Assembly (NCBI GenBank): GCA_021324455.1
Contig: JAJPJA010000070.1
Coordinates: 1 to 64,000, forward strand
Reading direction: 5' to 3'
DNA: 64,000 bases
Source: Pseudomonadota bacterium
GTDB lineage: Bacteria; Desulfobacterota; Binatia; Binatales; Binataceae
Shown: positions 17,384-26,054 of the stretch, one piece after another
Layout of the letters: each line of letters begins with the position of its first letter
How positions within the stretch are numbered: the first letter of the stretch is position 1
Notes under the pieces: generated by a model
The model's database searches: none
What the model was told of the DNA's origin: nothing
Seen by the model: only the letters and a program-made list of their open reading frames with translations
Position numbers and translations under genes: made by a program

Positions 17384-18568
17384 TCACAATCCGTCGCCGC
17401 GGAACGAGCGGCGGATATCGAGATGGTACTGTTCGGGACGATGTCTGCCGAAGCTGTCATTTTCCAGCCGGTCGAGCAGGTCGGCGGCGATGCGGCTGGA
17501 GGCTTTGCCGTCGCCCAGCGGATTGGGCCACGACTTTCCATAGAGCGCTTCGAGCTTCTGGTAGATGCGATCGCTCGGATAGCGATGCGCCTGGGCGGGA
17601 TCGAACTTGACGCTCGAACCGGCGTCGTAGACCTGCGGCCGCTCGGTCGACTTGCGCATCTGCAGCGAAGGCACCTGCAGCACGCAGGTCTCCTCGACCA
17701 CGGTGCCGGAATCGGTAATGACGCCACGCGAATTGACCATGAGCAGAAGCATTTCCTGGTAGCCGATGGGATCCACCATTATCAGGTTAGGGGGCAGGCG
17801 GAGGCCGTTTTCCCGCAGCACCTTTTGCGTGCGGTAACTGGCCGCGAAATATACTTTACGGTCGGCCGCGGCGACCAGATTGAGTATGTTTGTCATCGAT
17901 TCGAGAACATGAACGTTTTCCCGGCGATGGCAGGTCATCAGATAATATTGCCCGCGTTCCAGACCGCGGCTGCGGAAGAAATCCCGCGTCGCCAGCGCCC
18001 GGTAATGGTCCTCGCGTTCGTAATAGTATCGATTGAGGACGTCGACGATCGGATTGGCGGTCACCACGATATTGTTGGGATTGAGACCTTCCGCAATGCC
18101 TTGCTGCTTATACTCATCGAAATACGTGTAAATCACGTCGGAAAGGTGGTCGATCGCGGACCGGTACTTTTCCTCCGGCATCCTCCAGTCGTAGGAGCGC
18201 ATGCAGCCCTCGATATGGACGATCGGAATATTGAGCTGTGCGGCCGCCAGACAACCCATCACGGTATTGGTATCGCCCAGAAACACCGCCGCCCGCGGCC
18301 GCATCCGTTCCAGCACCGGATAAAGCCTGGAAATTACCGCGGCGCTGACTTCAGCGTCGGTCTGGCCGCGCGCCTCCAGTTCGAGGTCGGGCGGCGCCAC
18401 TTCGAGCTCGCGGAAGAAGATATCCTTGAGATTGTCGGCGTAATGCTGCCCCGACCAGATGAATTTGACGTCATAGCGCGGATCGCCGCGGATCTGGTTC
18501 AAGATGAGCGATGCGCGAATGACGTCGGGACGGATTCCCAGAATGATGGCCAGTCTCTTGCGGTCCAT
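17384..18568 (-). CDS. UDP-N-acetylglucosamine 2-epimerase (non-hydrolysing), WecB/FnlC type
   Basis: 394 aa GT-B-fold epimerase. Seen: LAIILGIRPDVIRASL, VFLGDTNTVMG, HIEGCMRSYDWRMPEEKYRSAIDHLSD, ANPIVDVL, CHRRENVHV, DPIGYQEMLLLMVNSRGVITDSGTVVEE and the signature run after it. The RMPEEKYR segment resembles the FnlC/WbjD subgroup, which makes UDP-L-FucNAc from a 2,6-dideoxy intermediate. The adjacent RmlD-like reductase (2-base gap) fits such a FnlB-FnlC pair. No 4,6-dehydratase clearly of FnlA type is in the window, so the exact sugar remains open. Confidence 0.93.
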   Translation of the reverse strand: MDRKRLAIILGIRPDVIRASLILNQIRGDPRYDVKFIWSGQHYADNLKDIFFRELEVAPPDLELEARGQTDAEVSAAVISRLYPVLERMRPRAAVFLGDTNTVMGCLAAAQLNIPIVHIEGCMRSYDWRMPEEKYRSAIDHLSDVIYTYFDEYKQQGIAEGLNPNNIVVTANPIVDVLNRYYYEREDHYRALATRDFFRSRGLERGQYYLMTCHRRENVHVLESMTNILNLVAAADRKVYFAASYRTQKVLRENGLRLPPNLIMVDPIGYQEMLLLMVNSRGVITDSGTVVEETCVLQVPSLQMRKSTERPQVYDAGSSVKFDPAQAHRYPSDRIYQKLEALYGKSWPNPLGDGKASSRIAADLLDRLENDSFGRHRPEQYHLDIRRSFRGDGL

Positions 18569-18570
18569 AA

Positions 18571-19467
18571 TTATACTTTCAGCGGCGGGGGTGCGCTTGC
18601 GTTGCGTGCGAGTTCATTAATCGCGTTGCGCATCTGTATTCCGCAGCCGAAGATATCGGTCAGTGCGCGATACCTTGTCGCCAGCACCAGGCGCAGCGGT
18701 CCGTTCGGCGCCGGGACCGGGTCGATCGATACGTCTTTGCCCAACGCGGCTTTCATCAGGTTCAGCAATTCGTACTTGGTTACCTCCAGATTGGGGCAGA
18801 AATGATGCACCGGACCTTCCTCGCGCAGCTGGTCGAACAGGTTATGCTCAATGATGCGGACGCACAGCTGGGCGAACTGCAGGGTGGTGGCGCCGTTCCA
18901 CCAGTGATCCGTATAGCCGGCCAGCCGCGACCCCTGAGGCTGCGATTTGAGCCATTCATACAATCCGCGCCGCCGTGCGGGATCCGGTCCCACCAGCGAG
19001 CAGCGGATTGAGACAAAGGCCGGCCCCCGCGCCTCGCCCAGCAGCTTGCTGCGGCCATAATGGTCAATGCCGTCGGGCGGATCGTCCTCGTAATAACGCT
19101 GGCGCCCGCCGCGGAACACGCAATCGGTGGAGACGTGAAGCGCGCGGGCGCCCGTGCGCTGCGCGAATCGCGCCAGGTCACGGGGAAAAACTGAGTTTAC
19201 AACGTGCGCGCGGTGGAGCGATTCGGGCCGGGTTTCATCGATCGTGTTGCGCAGCACGCCGATGCAGTTGATGAGATAATCGGGGCGTCCGTGGCGCTGC
19301 GCCAGACGGCAAAGCCCGTCCATTCCATCGCCCGCCTCCAGCCAGCACTCCCGTGCCGCATCGCAATGCTGAGTCCAGGTCACCGTCATGCCGGGCCGGC
19401 GCGCAAGCTCGCGCACCACCATATGGCCCAGCATCCCTTCACCGCCCAGCACCAGTACTTTGATCAT
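18571..19467 (-). CDS. RmlD-like NAD(P)-dependent sugar reductase (extended SDR)
   Basis: 298 aa. Rossmann start VLVLGGEGMLGHMVVREL, INCIGVLRN, HVSTDCVFRGG, and the YGRSK Tyr-Lys pair; the C-terminal half binds the sugar. It resembles dTDP-4-dehydrorhamnose reductase and the FnlB/WbjC group. ATG at 19467 preferred over an in-frame TTG at 19482. Together with the 2-epimerase just downstream it probably builds a deoxy-amino or deoxy sugar for the repeat unit. Confidence 0.85.
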   Translation of the reverse strand: MIKVLVLGGEGMLGHMVVRELARRPGMTVTWTQHCDAARECWLEAGDGMDGLCRLAQRHGRPDYLINCIGVLRNTIDETRPESLHRAHVVNSVFPRDLARFAQRTGARALHVSTDCVFRGGRQRYYEDDPPDGIDHYGRSKLLGEARGPAFVSIRCSLVGPDPARRRGLYEWLKSQPQGSRLAGYTDHWWNGATTLQFAQLCVRIIEHNLFDQLREEGPVHHFCPNLEVTKYELLNLMKAALGKDVSIDPVPAPNGPLRLVLATRYRALTDIFGCGIQMRNAINELARNASAPPPLKV

Positions 19468-19490
19468 CGCAGTCGCGGCCAAATTGCGTT

Positions 19491-20762
19491 TTACAGGCCC
19501 ATCACTCTGACCGCGGGCAGGGGTATGATGAAGCGGCCGCCCGCCTGCAGGTAATCCATGCGGCGCTTTCTGACCTCGTCGATAAAGCTCCAGGCGAACA
19601 GCAGGGCATAATCGGGCGGCGCGGCCTGAGTTGCGCTCCAGGGTTTAATTGGAACGTGCGTGCCGGGAGTGCAAAAGCCGTGTTTGGCCGGCGCGTCGTC
19701 GACCACGTAGTCCAGGTAGCGGCCATCGATTCCGCAGTAGGTCATGATGGTGGTGGCGCGTCCGGAGGCGCCGTAGCCGACGATGCTGCGGTGCTCCGCC
19801 TTGAGCCTATCCAGCAGGTCCAGCAACTGGCGCTTGCTGGCCGCGACTTTTGCGCCAAAGCCGACATAGGTGTCGGCGCATTCCAGCCGCCGCCGGCGTT
19901 CGTAAGCGAACAATTCGCCTACCGCCGCACTCACCGGCTCATGCCTGCCGCCCCTTACCCGGCAATAGAACCGCATCGTTCCGGCGCGCAGCGGACTGCG
20001 CCGGACATCGAAAATCTCCATCCCGAAACGATCGAGGAAATTGCTCAGCGCGGTCAGCGAGTAATAACTCATGTGTTCGTGGTACATCATGTCGTACTGC
20101 ATTTCGTCGAGCATGATGCCGAGATAGTAGACTTCGAAAATAAACACGCCGTTGTCCTTCAGCAGACCGCGCACGCCCTTCATCACGTCGCGCATGTCGT
20201 CGATGTGGGCGAAGGAAAAGCTGGACAGGATGGCGTCCGCGGGACCGTGCTCGCGGCGGATTTGCAGGGCGACTTTTTCGGTGAAGCAGTCATTGATGAT
20301 CACCGAGGGCGGCAGGCCGCTGGCGCGCACCACGTTGGCGGCCGGATCGACGCCGAGCGCCTTGACGCCCAGGGCGCGCAGAGGCTTGATCAACACGCCG
20401 TCATTGCAGCCGATTTCCACCGTCATCGACCGTCCCGGCGGGGCGAAGCGTTCGGCCACTTCCCGCGCCAGCCCGGTGAAATGCTGGATCAGGCTGCCAA
20501 TGGCGGAGGAGAAGTAAAAATAGTTGGCAAACAGGGTTTCAACCGGCACCGCGTCGGTTACCTGGACCAGGGTGCAGTCGGCGCAAAAATACAGCGCCAG
20601 CGGATAAAACTTCTCCCCGCCCACCTGTTCGGGGCGCAGAAAGCCGCCCGCCAGCGGCACGTCGCCGAAATCCAGAAATTTCACCAGGTTCGAGCTCTGA
20701 CAAAAGCGGCATCGGGTGTGATGAACAAACTCACCCCGGCGCCGCGGAACCGCCTGCTCCAT
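19491..20762 (-). CDS. sugar C-methyltransferase-like SAM-dependent methyltransferase
   Basis: 423 aa, three-part architecture typical of NDP-sugar C-methyltransferases (TylC3/NovU type). N-terminal putative zinc-binding site CRFCQSSNLVKFLDFGDVPLA plus CADC, a central SAM fold with VEIGCNDGVLIKPLRALGVKALGVDPA, and a C-terminal domain with IVGYGASGRATTIMTYCGI and PIKPWSA. YHEHMSYYS, common in this group, is present. It probably makes a branched deoxy sugar or methylates a keto sugar. The gene overlaps the upstream glycosyltransferase by 32 bases. Confidence 0.9.
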   Translation of the reverse strand: MEQAVPRRRGEFVHHTRCRFCQSSNLVKFLDFGDVPLAGGFLRPEQVGGEKFYPLALYFCADCTLVQVTDAVPVETLFANYFYFSSAIGSLIQHFTGLAREVAERFAPPGRSMTVEIGCNDGVLIKPLRALGVKALGVDPAANVVRASGLPPSVIINDCFTEKVALQIRREHGPADAILSSFSFAHIDDMRDVMKGVRGLLKDNGVFIFEVYYLGIMLDEMQYDMMYHEHMSYYSLTALSNFLDRFGMEIFDVRRSPLRAGTMRFYCRVRGGRHEPVSAAVGELFAYERRRRLECADTYVGFGAKVAASKRQLLDLLDRLKAEHRSIVGYGASGRATTIMTYCGIDGRYLDYVVDDAPAKHGFCTPGTHVPIKPWSATQAAPPDYALLFAWSFIDEVRKRRMDYLQAGGRFIIPLPAVRVMGL

Positions 20763-21534
20763 GGCTTGCTGCCTCCTGACGCTCGTTGGGATTGGTAGTG
20801 GGGCGGATTCCCAGCGCGGCCCGCAACGGATAGCGCAGATAATGCCACAGCACCCTGACGCCGTAATGGAACTTGGAGCGGCCCTGCGCGCCGCCGCGCG
20901 CGGTCAGCGTGTAGGGCACCTCGCTGAAACTGCGGGCCAGCCACTTGAGATGGTAGAGTTCCTCCATGATTACGGCGAAACCGGTTTCGCGCAGCGGAAT
21001 CGACGCCAGCAGCGGCACCCGCGCGGCGCGAAAACCGTTGGTACAGTCGGTCAGCGGAACCCGCAGCAGCGCGCGCGCGACCTGATTGCCGACAATCGAG
21101 ATAAAGGCGCGATACGCCGGCACTCCCTCCATCGCGCCGCCCCGCACAAAACGCGACGCCTTGATCAGGTCGATGCCTGTATCCATGGCGGCGACAAAGT
21201 CCGCGATATAGCGCGGATGGTTGGTAAGGTCGCTGTCCATAAACAGCGCATAATCGAAGCTCTCGCTATGTGCGCGTGCGATGCCGGAAGCGACGGCGGC
21301 GCCGTAGCCGCAATTGCCGCGATGGCTCAGGACCTGCAACTCGGGATATTGGCCCGCCAACTGGGTCAGAATCTGTCCGGTGCGGTCGGTGCTGCCGTCG
21401 TTGACCGCCAGCAATGCGGTGCGGCGCGAGAATTGCCGCAGTTGGCCGATGAGGGCGGTCACGCAGGCGGCGGCGTTGCTTTCTTCGTTGTACATCGGAA
21501 TGACGACGCAGAAACTCGGCGCGGATGGTTTCAT
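20731..21534 (-). CDS. glycosyltransferase family 2 (DPM/ArnC-like)
   Basis: 267 aa. Start at the ATG 21534, where SFCVVIPMYNEESNAAACV begins; the frame is open further up but lacks homology. GT-A features: LLAVNDGSTDRTGQIL, GNCGYGAAVASG, and DYALFMDSDLTNHP (DxD). No C-terminal membrane helices are apparent. It resembles dolichyl-phosphate mannosyltransferase-type enzymes that load a sugar onto polyprenyl phosphate, or simple transferases. The neighbouring gene at 21566-22297 is a related enzyme. Confidence 0.9.
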   Translation of the reverse strand: MKPSAPSFCVVIPMYNEESNAAACVTALIGQLRQFSRRTALLAVNDGSTDRTGQILTQLAGQYPELQVLSHRGNCGYGAAVASGIARAHSESFDYALFMDSDLTNHPRYIADFVAAMDTGIDLIKASRFVRGGAMEGVPAYRAFISIVGNQVARALLRVPLTDCTNGFRAARVPLLASIPLRETGFAVIMEELYHLKWLARSFSEVPYTLTARGGAQGRSKFHYGVRVLWHYLRYPLRAALGIRPTTNPNERQEAASHGAGGSAAPG

Positions 21535-21565
21535 GCGGATGGAGGGTCGGCGGCCCGCGCCGGTT

Positions 21566-22297
21566 TTAGAACCAGGTGCGGACGCCGATGCGATGCAGCC
21601 ACGACCGCAGCAGGACATAACCGTAAGCGCTCGCCTCGCGGGTAAAGCGGAATTGCGAAATTCCGCGCCGGCGGAACTCCTGGCGTCCGGGTACGAATTC
21701 GATCCTGCCGCCGCTCAGGAACACTTTGAACGGAATCTCCGGAATCAGCGACAAACCCGCCGAACGCATCCCCAGCGCCTGCACGTACACCCGGTCCACC
21801 AGCTTGAACGAACAGGTCGGATCGCGAATGTCCCAGCCCAGCAGCAGCCGCACCGCAGACCGGTACAGCGCCTGATACAGCCGGATGTTGCCCGGAATCG
21901 GTTCGGCATCCTCAGGCCGCTCATGACGCGAGCACTGCACCAGATGCGCCCCGTTGCGGGCCGCGGCCAGATACTGGGGCAGCATTTCGATTGGATGGGC
22001 CCCGTCGGCCGCCATGAACAGGCAGTAGCGCCCGGTGGCGTGCGCCATCCCATAGCGAATCAGCGTGCCGTAACCGCGCCGCGGCTCGAAGCGATGCACG
22101 ATGCGGATGTTCAGTGCCGGATGGCATTGCTGCAGGCTTTGCGCGGTGGCCAGCGTATCGTCCTCGCTGGCGTCGTCCATCACGATGGTTTCAACGTCAA
22201 GGTCAGCCGCCACCACCACCTGTTCCAGGCGTCCGATCAGGGCAGGCAGACAATGCGCCTCATTGAGGCACGGAATCAGAATACTGATTTCGGGCAT
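21566..22297 (-). CDS. glycosyltransferase family 2
   Basis: 243 aa from the ATG at 22297 (MPEISILIPCLNE). The frame is open to an ATG at 22366 that touches the upstream stop (TAG-ATG), so a 266-aa form is possible. GT-A features: VMDDASEDDTLATA, GYGTLIRYGMAHATGRYCLFMAADGAHP, and a C-terminal segment TREASAYGYVLLRSW. It is a paralogue-like neighbour of the GT2 at 20731-21534. The sugar donor is unknown. Confidence 0.9.
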   Translation of the reverse strand: MPEISILIPCLNEAHCLPALIGRLEQVVVAADLDVETIVMDDASEDDTLATAQSLQQCHPALNIRIVHRFEPRRGYGTLIRYGMAHATGRYCLFMAADGAHPIEMLPQYLAAARNGAHLVQCSRHERPEDAEPIPGNIRLYQALYRSAVRLLLGWDIRDPTCSFKLVDRVYVQALGMRSAGLSLIPEIPFKVFLSGGRIEFVPGRQEFRRRGISQFRFTREASAYGYVLLRSWLHRIGVRTWF

Positions 22298-22366
22298 GGT
22301 CGATTTATCCGCGCGGCAAACCGCAACCGGTGCGCGCCGCGGCCAATAAGTCTCAACCGCGAGCAT

Positions 22367-22810
22367 CTATCGTTCGATTATCTGCCAGGCGTCCCAGTAA
22401 TGGGCGTCGTAGCGGAAGTCGTCGGCGCGGCTTTGTTCCAAAGTCGCAGTGGACAGGAACAACAGTTTGGTTTGCGGGTTGAGAGTCTTAAAGCCGTTGG
22501 CGTGGCCGGGCGGAATGTAAAGCAGCGCCGGCTGATGTTCGCTCAGCACGTAGCGATGCACGGGCAGGCCGCGGTCGGGGTTTTCCCAGTCGTCGATGCG
22601 GACCGCCGCCACCAACGCCGCGCCGGTAAGCGCCAGTACATATTTGGCCTCGTAGCGATGGCCGTGCCAGGCGCGGACGAAGCCGCTGCTATGGTTGGAT
22701 ACTATATAGAACCGCTTTATCGCCTCGAAAGCGAAATCATTTACGAACGCCAGCGAGCCGCGATCGTCAATCGCGAGGCGGCCCTCGATGAGCCGTGGAT
22801 GCTCGGTCAT
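22367..22810 (-). CDS. cupin-type sugar isomerase/epimerase (WxcM / RmlC-like)
   Basis: 147 aa single-domain cupin. DDRGSLAFVNDF, RAWHGHRYEAKYVLALTGAALVAAVRID and LLYIPPGHANGFKTLNPQTKLLFLS match the small dTDP-sugar 3,4-ketoisomerase / 3,5-epimerase-like group. The metal- or base-site His residues are in WHGH and PPGHANGF. It acts on NDP-keto sugars. GGGAGGG precedes the ATG by 9 bases. Placed between an epimerase/dehydratase gene and a glycosyltransferase, it is part of the nucleotide-sugar branch of the cluster. Confidence 0.87.
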   Translation of the reverse strand: MTEHPRLIEGRLAIDDRGSLAFVNDFAFEAIKRFYIVSNHSSGFVRAWHGHRYEAKYVLALTGAALVAAVRIDDWENPDRGLPVHRYVLSEHQPALLYIPPGHANGFKTLNPQTKLLFLSTATLEQSRADDFRYDAHYWDAWQIIER

Positions 22811-22840
22811 TGTGTCTGTCCCTCCCGCATGCGCCGGCGC

Positions 22841-23818
22841 TCAGATGGGGCCGCGCAGCTCGAATCCGAGCGGGCTGACCGGCTTGTCCAGCAGCGCCTT
22901 GAGGTAGCGCTGATTGGAATGGCGCGGACTGGCGAGGGTGCGAATCCGTCCCTGTTCGATCAGCGTCTTGATCTCGCCGATGCCGTCGTCGACCGAGCGC
23001 CGCGGAGCGAACCCGAAGGCCGCGGCGGCGCGCTGGCTGGAAACCCGATAGTTGCGGCTGTCCTGAAATTTTACCGCGGTGCGCCGGATCTCCAGGCGCG
23101 GAAAATATCTGCTGCAGCTCTGGGCCAAATCGCTGATTTTGACGTTTACCGAATGCAGGTTGAAAATCCCCGCGTGCTCGCTTTCGATATTCTGCGCGAT
23201 CGCCCGGGCGGCGTCGCCGACGTGCAGCAGCGGACGATACTGTTCGCCGCCGAACACGCTGATCTGGCCATACAGGCAGGCCTTGGCAACGAGCACGTTG
23301 AGTACCAGGTCGAGCCGGATGCGCGAATAATTGTCGCCGACGCCGAATAGTGTGCCCAGACGGAAGATCATCGCGTCGCGGCCGTGCAGAAAGCCCTCCG
23401 CGGCGAGCTTGGTTTCAGCATACAGCGACAGCGGATTGAGCTGCGAGTCCTCATCCAGCAGCCCTTCCTGCGCGCCGTACACCGAACAGGTCGACATGAA
23501 AATGATCCGGCCCGCGAAACTGTTGGCCAGCCGTTTGACCGCATTGGCGTTGACCTCGACGGTAAGCTCCGGGGCGACCGCGCAAGCGCCGTCGCCCACC
23601 ACCGCGGCCAGCCACACCACCGTCCGGGCCCAGCGCAAATGGGGCGCCAGGCAGTCCCAGTCGCGCACATCGCCGCGCACGAAATCAACCGGCTTGCGAT
23701 AGCCCTCTTCGTACACCAGGCTGTCGTAAACCCGAATCCGATGTTCACTCTGCATCAACAGGTCGGTCAGCGCACCGCCCAGATATCCGGCTCCTCCAAC
23801 AATCAATACGTTGGCCAT
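22841..23818 (-). CDS. NAD-dependent nucleotide-sugar epimerase/dehydratase (extended SDR)
   Basis: 325 aa. Start ATG 23818 after AGGGGGAAAACC; the upstream-extended frame is rejected. MANVLIVGGAGYLGGALTDLL binds NAD, IIFMSTCSVYGAQ gives the catalytic Ser/Thr, YAETK the Tyr-Lys pair, and RPLLHVGDAARAI the substrate-end motif. Length and order fit UDP- or GDP-sugar epimerases/4,6-dehydratases. It probably prepares a keto sugar used by the cupin isomerase (22367) and methyltransferase (19491). The exact reaction is open. Confidence 0.9.
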   Translation of the reverse strand: MANVLIVGGAGYLGGALTDLLMQSEHRIRVYDSLVYEEGYRKPVDFVRGDVRDWDCLAPHLRWARTVVWLAAVVGDGACAVAPELTVEVNANAVKRLANSFAGRIIFMSTCSVYGAQEGLLDEDSQLNPLSLYAETKLAAEGFLHGRDAMIFRLGTLFGVGDNYSRIRLDLVLNVLVAKACLYGQISVFGGEQYRPLLHVGDAARAIAQNIESEHAGIFNLHSVNVKISDLAQSCSRYFPRLEIRRTAVKFQDSRNYRVSSQRAAAAFGFAPRRSVDDGIGEIKTLIEQGRIRTLASPRHSNQRYLKALLDKPVSPLGFELRGPI

Positions 23819-23847
23819 GGTTTTCCCCCTGATGACCGCAATAGCGG

Positions 23848-24594
23848 TCACGATTCACGGCGCAGCACCCCGATCAGAGTCAGGTGGAGCGCTGGCGGCA
23901 TTAGTTCCAGAATCCGATGCGCGACCACAAAAACTCGATGCAGCAGATCGGAAAATTCCCAGTAGGTTGGCCATCCGACATAAGATTCCACCGCTTCCAG
24001 CCGCAGACCCACCTGGCGGGCGGTGGCGCTGATGCGTCTTACGGTGTTGAGCCGGTAGTAAGTGGGAAAGGTATCCGCTTCTTCCACTCGCAGCGCCCAT
24101 TGCCGGAACCTGGTATGCAGCCGGTAAGGCAGCGCGGCGCTGATCATATAGATGTAGCCGTAGCGGTTGGGGCACAGGAAAATCAGCCTTCCACCCGGGC
24201 GCAGGCAGCGGCGGCATTCCGCCAGCACCGCGCGCGGACAAGGCAGATGTTCGAAGACGTTTTCGGCCAAAATCAGATCGAACAGACCGCTGCGAAACGG
24301 CAGCTGCTCGCCGTCGCCGCCCACCTTCAGACGCCCGCGATTGCGGCGCAGCCCGTTCAGGTCGGGGTCCACACATACCAGACGGCGGGCGAGGCCGCCC
24401 AGCGACGCCTCGACTCCCAGCGAATCGTGTCCGCCGCCCAGATGGAGAATGGCGTCGTCGCGCCTGGCCGCCCTCCGCGCCGCGGCGCAATAGACTTCGT
24501 GAGCGGGAATATAATTGGCGAACCATCGGCGGTTGCGCCGCTCGATATGCTCGCGCCGTACGCTGATGGCCGCCGATGGATCCGGATTGCTCAT
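23848..24594 (-). CDS. class I SAM-dependent methyltransferase
   Basis: 248 aa. Motif I AILHLGGGHDSLGVEASL, acidic ribose loop CVDPDLNGLRRNRG, GDGEQLPFRSGLFDLILAENVFEHLPCP (motifs II-III), and LRPGGRLIFLCPNRYGYIYMIS. Such enzymes in polysaccharide clusters often methylate a sugar hydroxyl or carboxyl. Its ATG overlaps the stop of the upstream membrane protein (ATGA), so the two are translationally coupled. Substrate unknown. Confidence 0.9.
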   Translation of the reverse strand: MSNPDPSAAISVRREHIERRNRRWFANYIPAHEVYCAAARRAARRDDAILHLGGGHDSLGVEASLGGLARRLVCVDPDLNGLRRNRGRLKVGGDGEQLPFRSGLFDLILAENVFEHLPCPRAVLAECRRCLRPGGRLIFLCPNRYGYIYMISAALPYRLHTRFRQWALRVEEADTFPTYYRLNTVRRISATARQVGLRLEAVESYVGWPTYWEFSDLLHRVFVVAHRILELMPPALHLTLIGVLRRES

Positions 24595-26054
24595 CGGTCA
24601 GTTTGCTGCGCCGGCTCAACTCCACCGAGCCAGGCGCATAGCTGGTACATTGCGAGCACCCAAATCGAGACATCGATGATGGTGCTGGAAAAGCTGCGCA
24701 GCACCATCGGCAGGTAAACGAAAGCGGGTGCGAACATCATCGCTCCGGGAAGCCGGAAGGCATTGGCGCGCAAAAGCCCATAAATCCAGCTCCAGTAGCA
24801 GCCGTAAATGAACATATACAGCGCGGCGCCGGCCACCCCCAGATCGGCGTAGCCCTCCCCCAGGGCCGACTGGCTGATGGCGCTGCCGTTGAAGCCTCCT
24901 TCATCCCGTACGGTCAGCAGATTGGGCGAAATATCATTCTCAATTCGGCCCGACCCGTACCAGATCGGCTTACCCGTCCAGAGGCGGCGTGGAATCAGGT
25001 AATAGACCGATTCCAGGGCCAGCCTGCCATGATAAAACTGACGATGCGCGGGATAGTAATCCACTACCGTGGCGGTTACGTCCCAGTCGCAATAACCCTT
25101 GAGTTCATCCTCCATGGTAGCGGTCAAATCCTCGCCCAGCGCGTCGCTCCAGCTGAAGGTCGGACGCAGGTAATTGCTCCGGAACACGCCGAATGCGGCG
25201 GCCAGCACGAACAGGACCGCGGCCGCCGCAACCGCCCATCGTGGATCCATCCGCTTGACCGTGTAATGCCGCAATACCATCAGGCCCACAACCACGAACA
25301 GCAGCGACATGCGCGCCGCGAACGGAAACATGCAGACCATTACCGCGGCCGTAGTGAGCAACAGACGAAGCAGGTTTTTGCTCACCGGCCACATCAGGTA
25401 CAGCGCAAACGCAATCGCAACCAAAATCCAGGCCAGCAGGTGCATCGCGAAACTCAGATCCTCGTCGCCGGCGTTGATGGCGAGACGGTTGCCATACATA
25501 TAGGCGATGTCGAAGTTTCCCTTGGCCACGAAATGGATCACGATCAGTGCGAACGCGACCGCGCCGGCCACCAGTGCCGTCCAGGCCCGCTCCTCGCGCC
25601 ACGGCCAGCCCAGTTTCGGCAGCCGCATCGCAAGCGCCCCGGGAACGCCGCTTTCGTAGCCCAGATAAAACGCACAGAAACCCATCACTCCCATCCACGT
25701 CGCCTGCAGCATCGCCGGCTCAACGTATCTGAGATAGGGCAGTTGATAGGTGAGTGGATCGCGCAAAAGCAGGACCGGCTTGATCAGAAACTCGAGCGCA
25801 TAGACCGCGCTGACCGCCCAGATAGGCTCGAGCAGGTCAAAGGGCCGATCCACTCCATGCAGCAGCAGCGGCAGCGTCAGTGCCGCCGCCAACAGGGTCA
25901 GATACATGCTGTATCCGGCGGCAAATCCCGCTGTCCCGAGCGTCAGCAGAGGCAGGGCGGTGAGCGCGGCCCAGATGCAGAAGGCCGCCTGAATGCGCCC
26001 CGCGCGTGCGCCATGATAAGGCAGCGGCAGGGCGAGGGAAGTATCAATCAGCAT
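24591..26054 (-). CDS. polysaccharide polymerase-like multi-pass membrane protein (Wzy-like)
   Basis: 487 aa with about 10-12 predicted membrane helices and a large outside loop (about residues 300-390), the plan of O-antigen/exopolysaccharide polymerases. The ATG at 26054 is chosen: the upstream part of the frame is Arg-rich, and this start overlaps the previous gene's stop by 7 bases. The loop holds YDWDVTATVVDYYPAHRQFYHG-like sequence ending in RRLWTGKPIWYG, reminiscent of oligosaccharide repeat polymerases. Family assignment rests on topology and context more than on a strict motif. Confidence 0.75.
   Translation of the reverse strand: MLIDTSLALPLPYHGARAGRIQAAFCIWAALTALPLLTLGTAGFAAGYSMYLTLLAAALTLPLLLHGVDRPFDLLEPIWAVSAVYALEFLIKPVLLLRDPLTYQLPYLRYVEPAMLQATWMGVMGFCAFYLGYESGVPGALAMRLPKLGWPWREERAWTALVAGAVAFALIVIHFVAKGNFDIAYMYGNRLAINAGDEDLSFAMHLLAWILVAIAFALYLMWPVSKNLLRLLLTTAAVMVCMFPFAARMSLLFVVVGLMVLRHYTVKRMDPRWAVAAAAVLFVLAAAFGVFRSNYLRPTFSWSDALGEDLTATMEDELKGYCDWDVTATVVDYYPAHRQFYHGRLALESVYYLIPRRLWTGKPIWYGSGRIENDISPNLLTVRDEGGFNGSAISQSALGEGYADLGVAGAALYMFIYGCYWSWIYGLLRANAFRLPGAMMFAPAFVYLPMVLRSFSSTIIDVSIWVLAMYQLCAWLGGVEPAQQTDR

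Noticed and set aside
21314-23350. 678-codon plus-strand open frame
   Set aside because: Antisense to two glycosyltransferases, the cupin isomerase and an epimerase; no family likeness.
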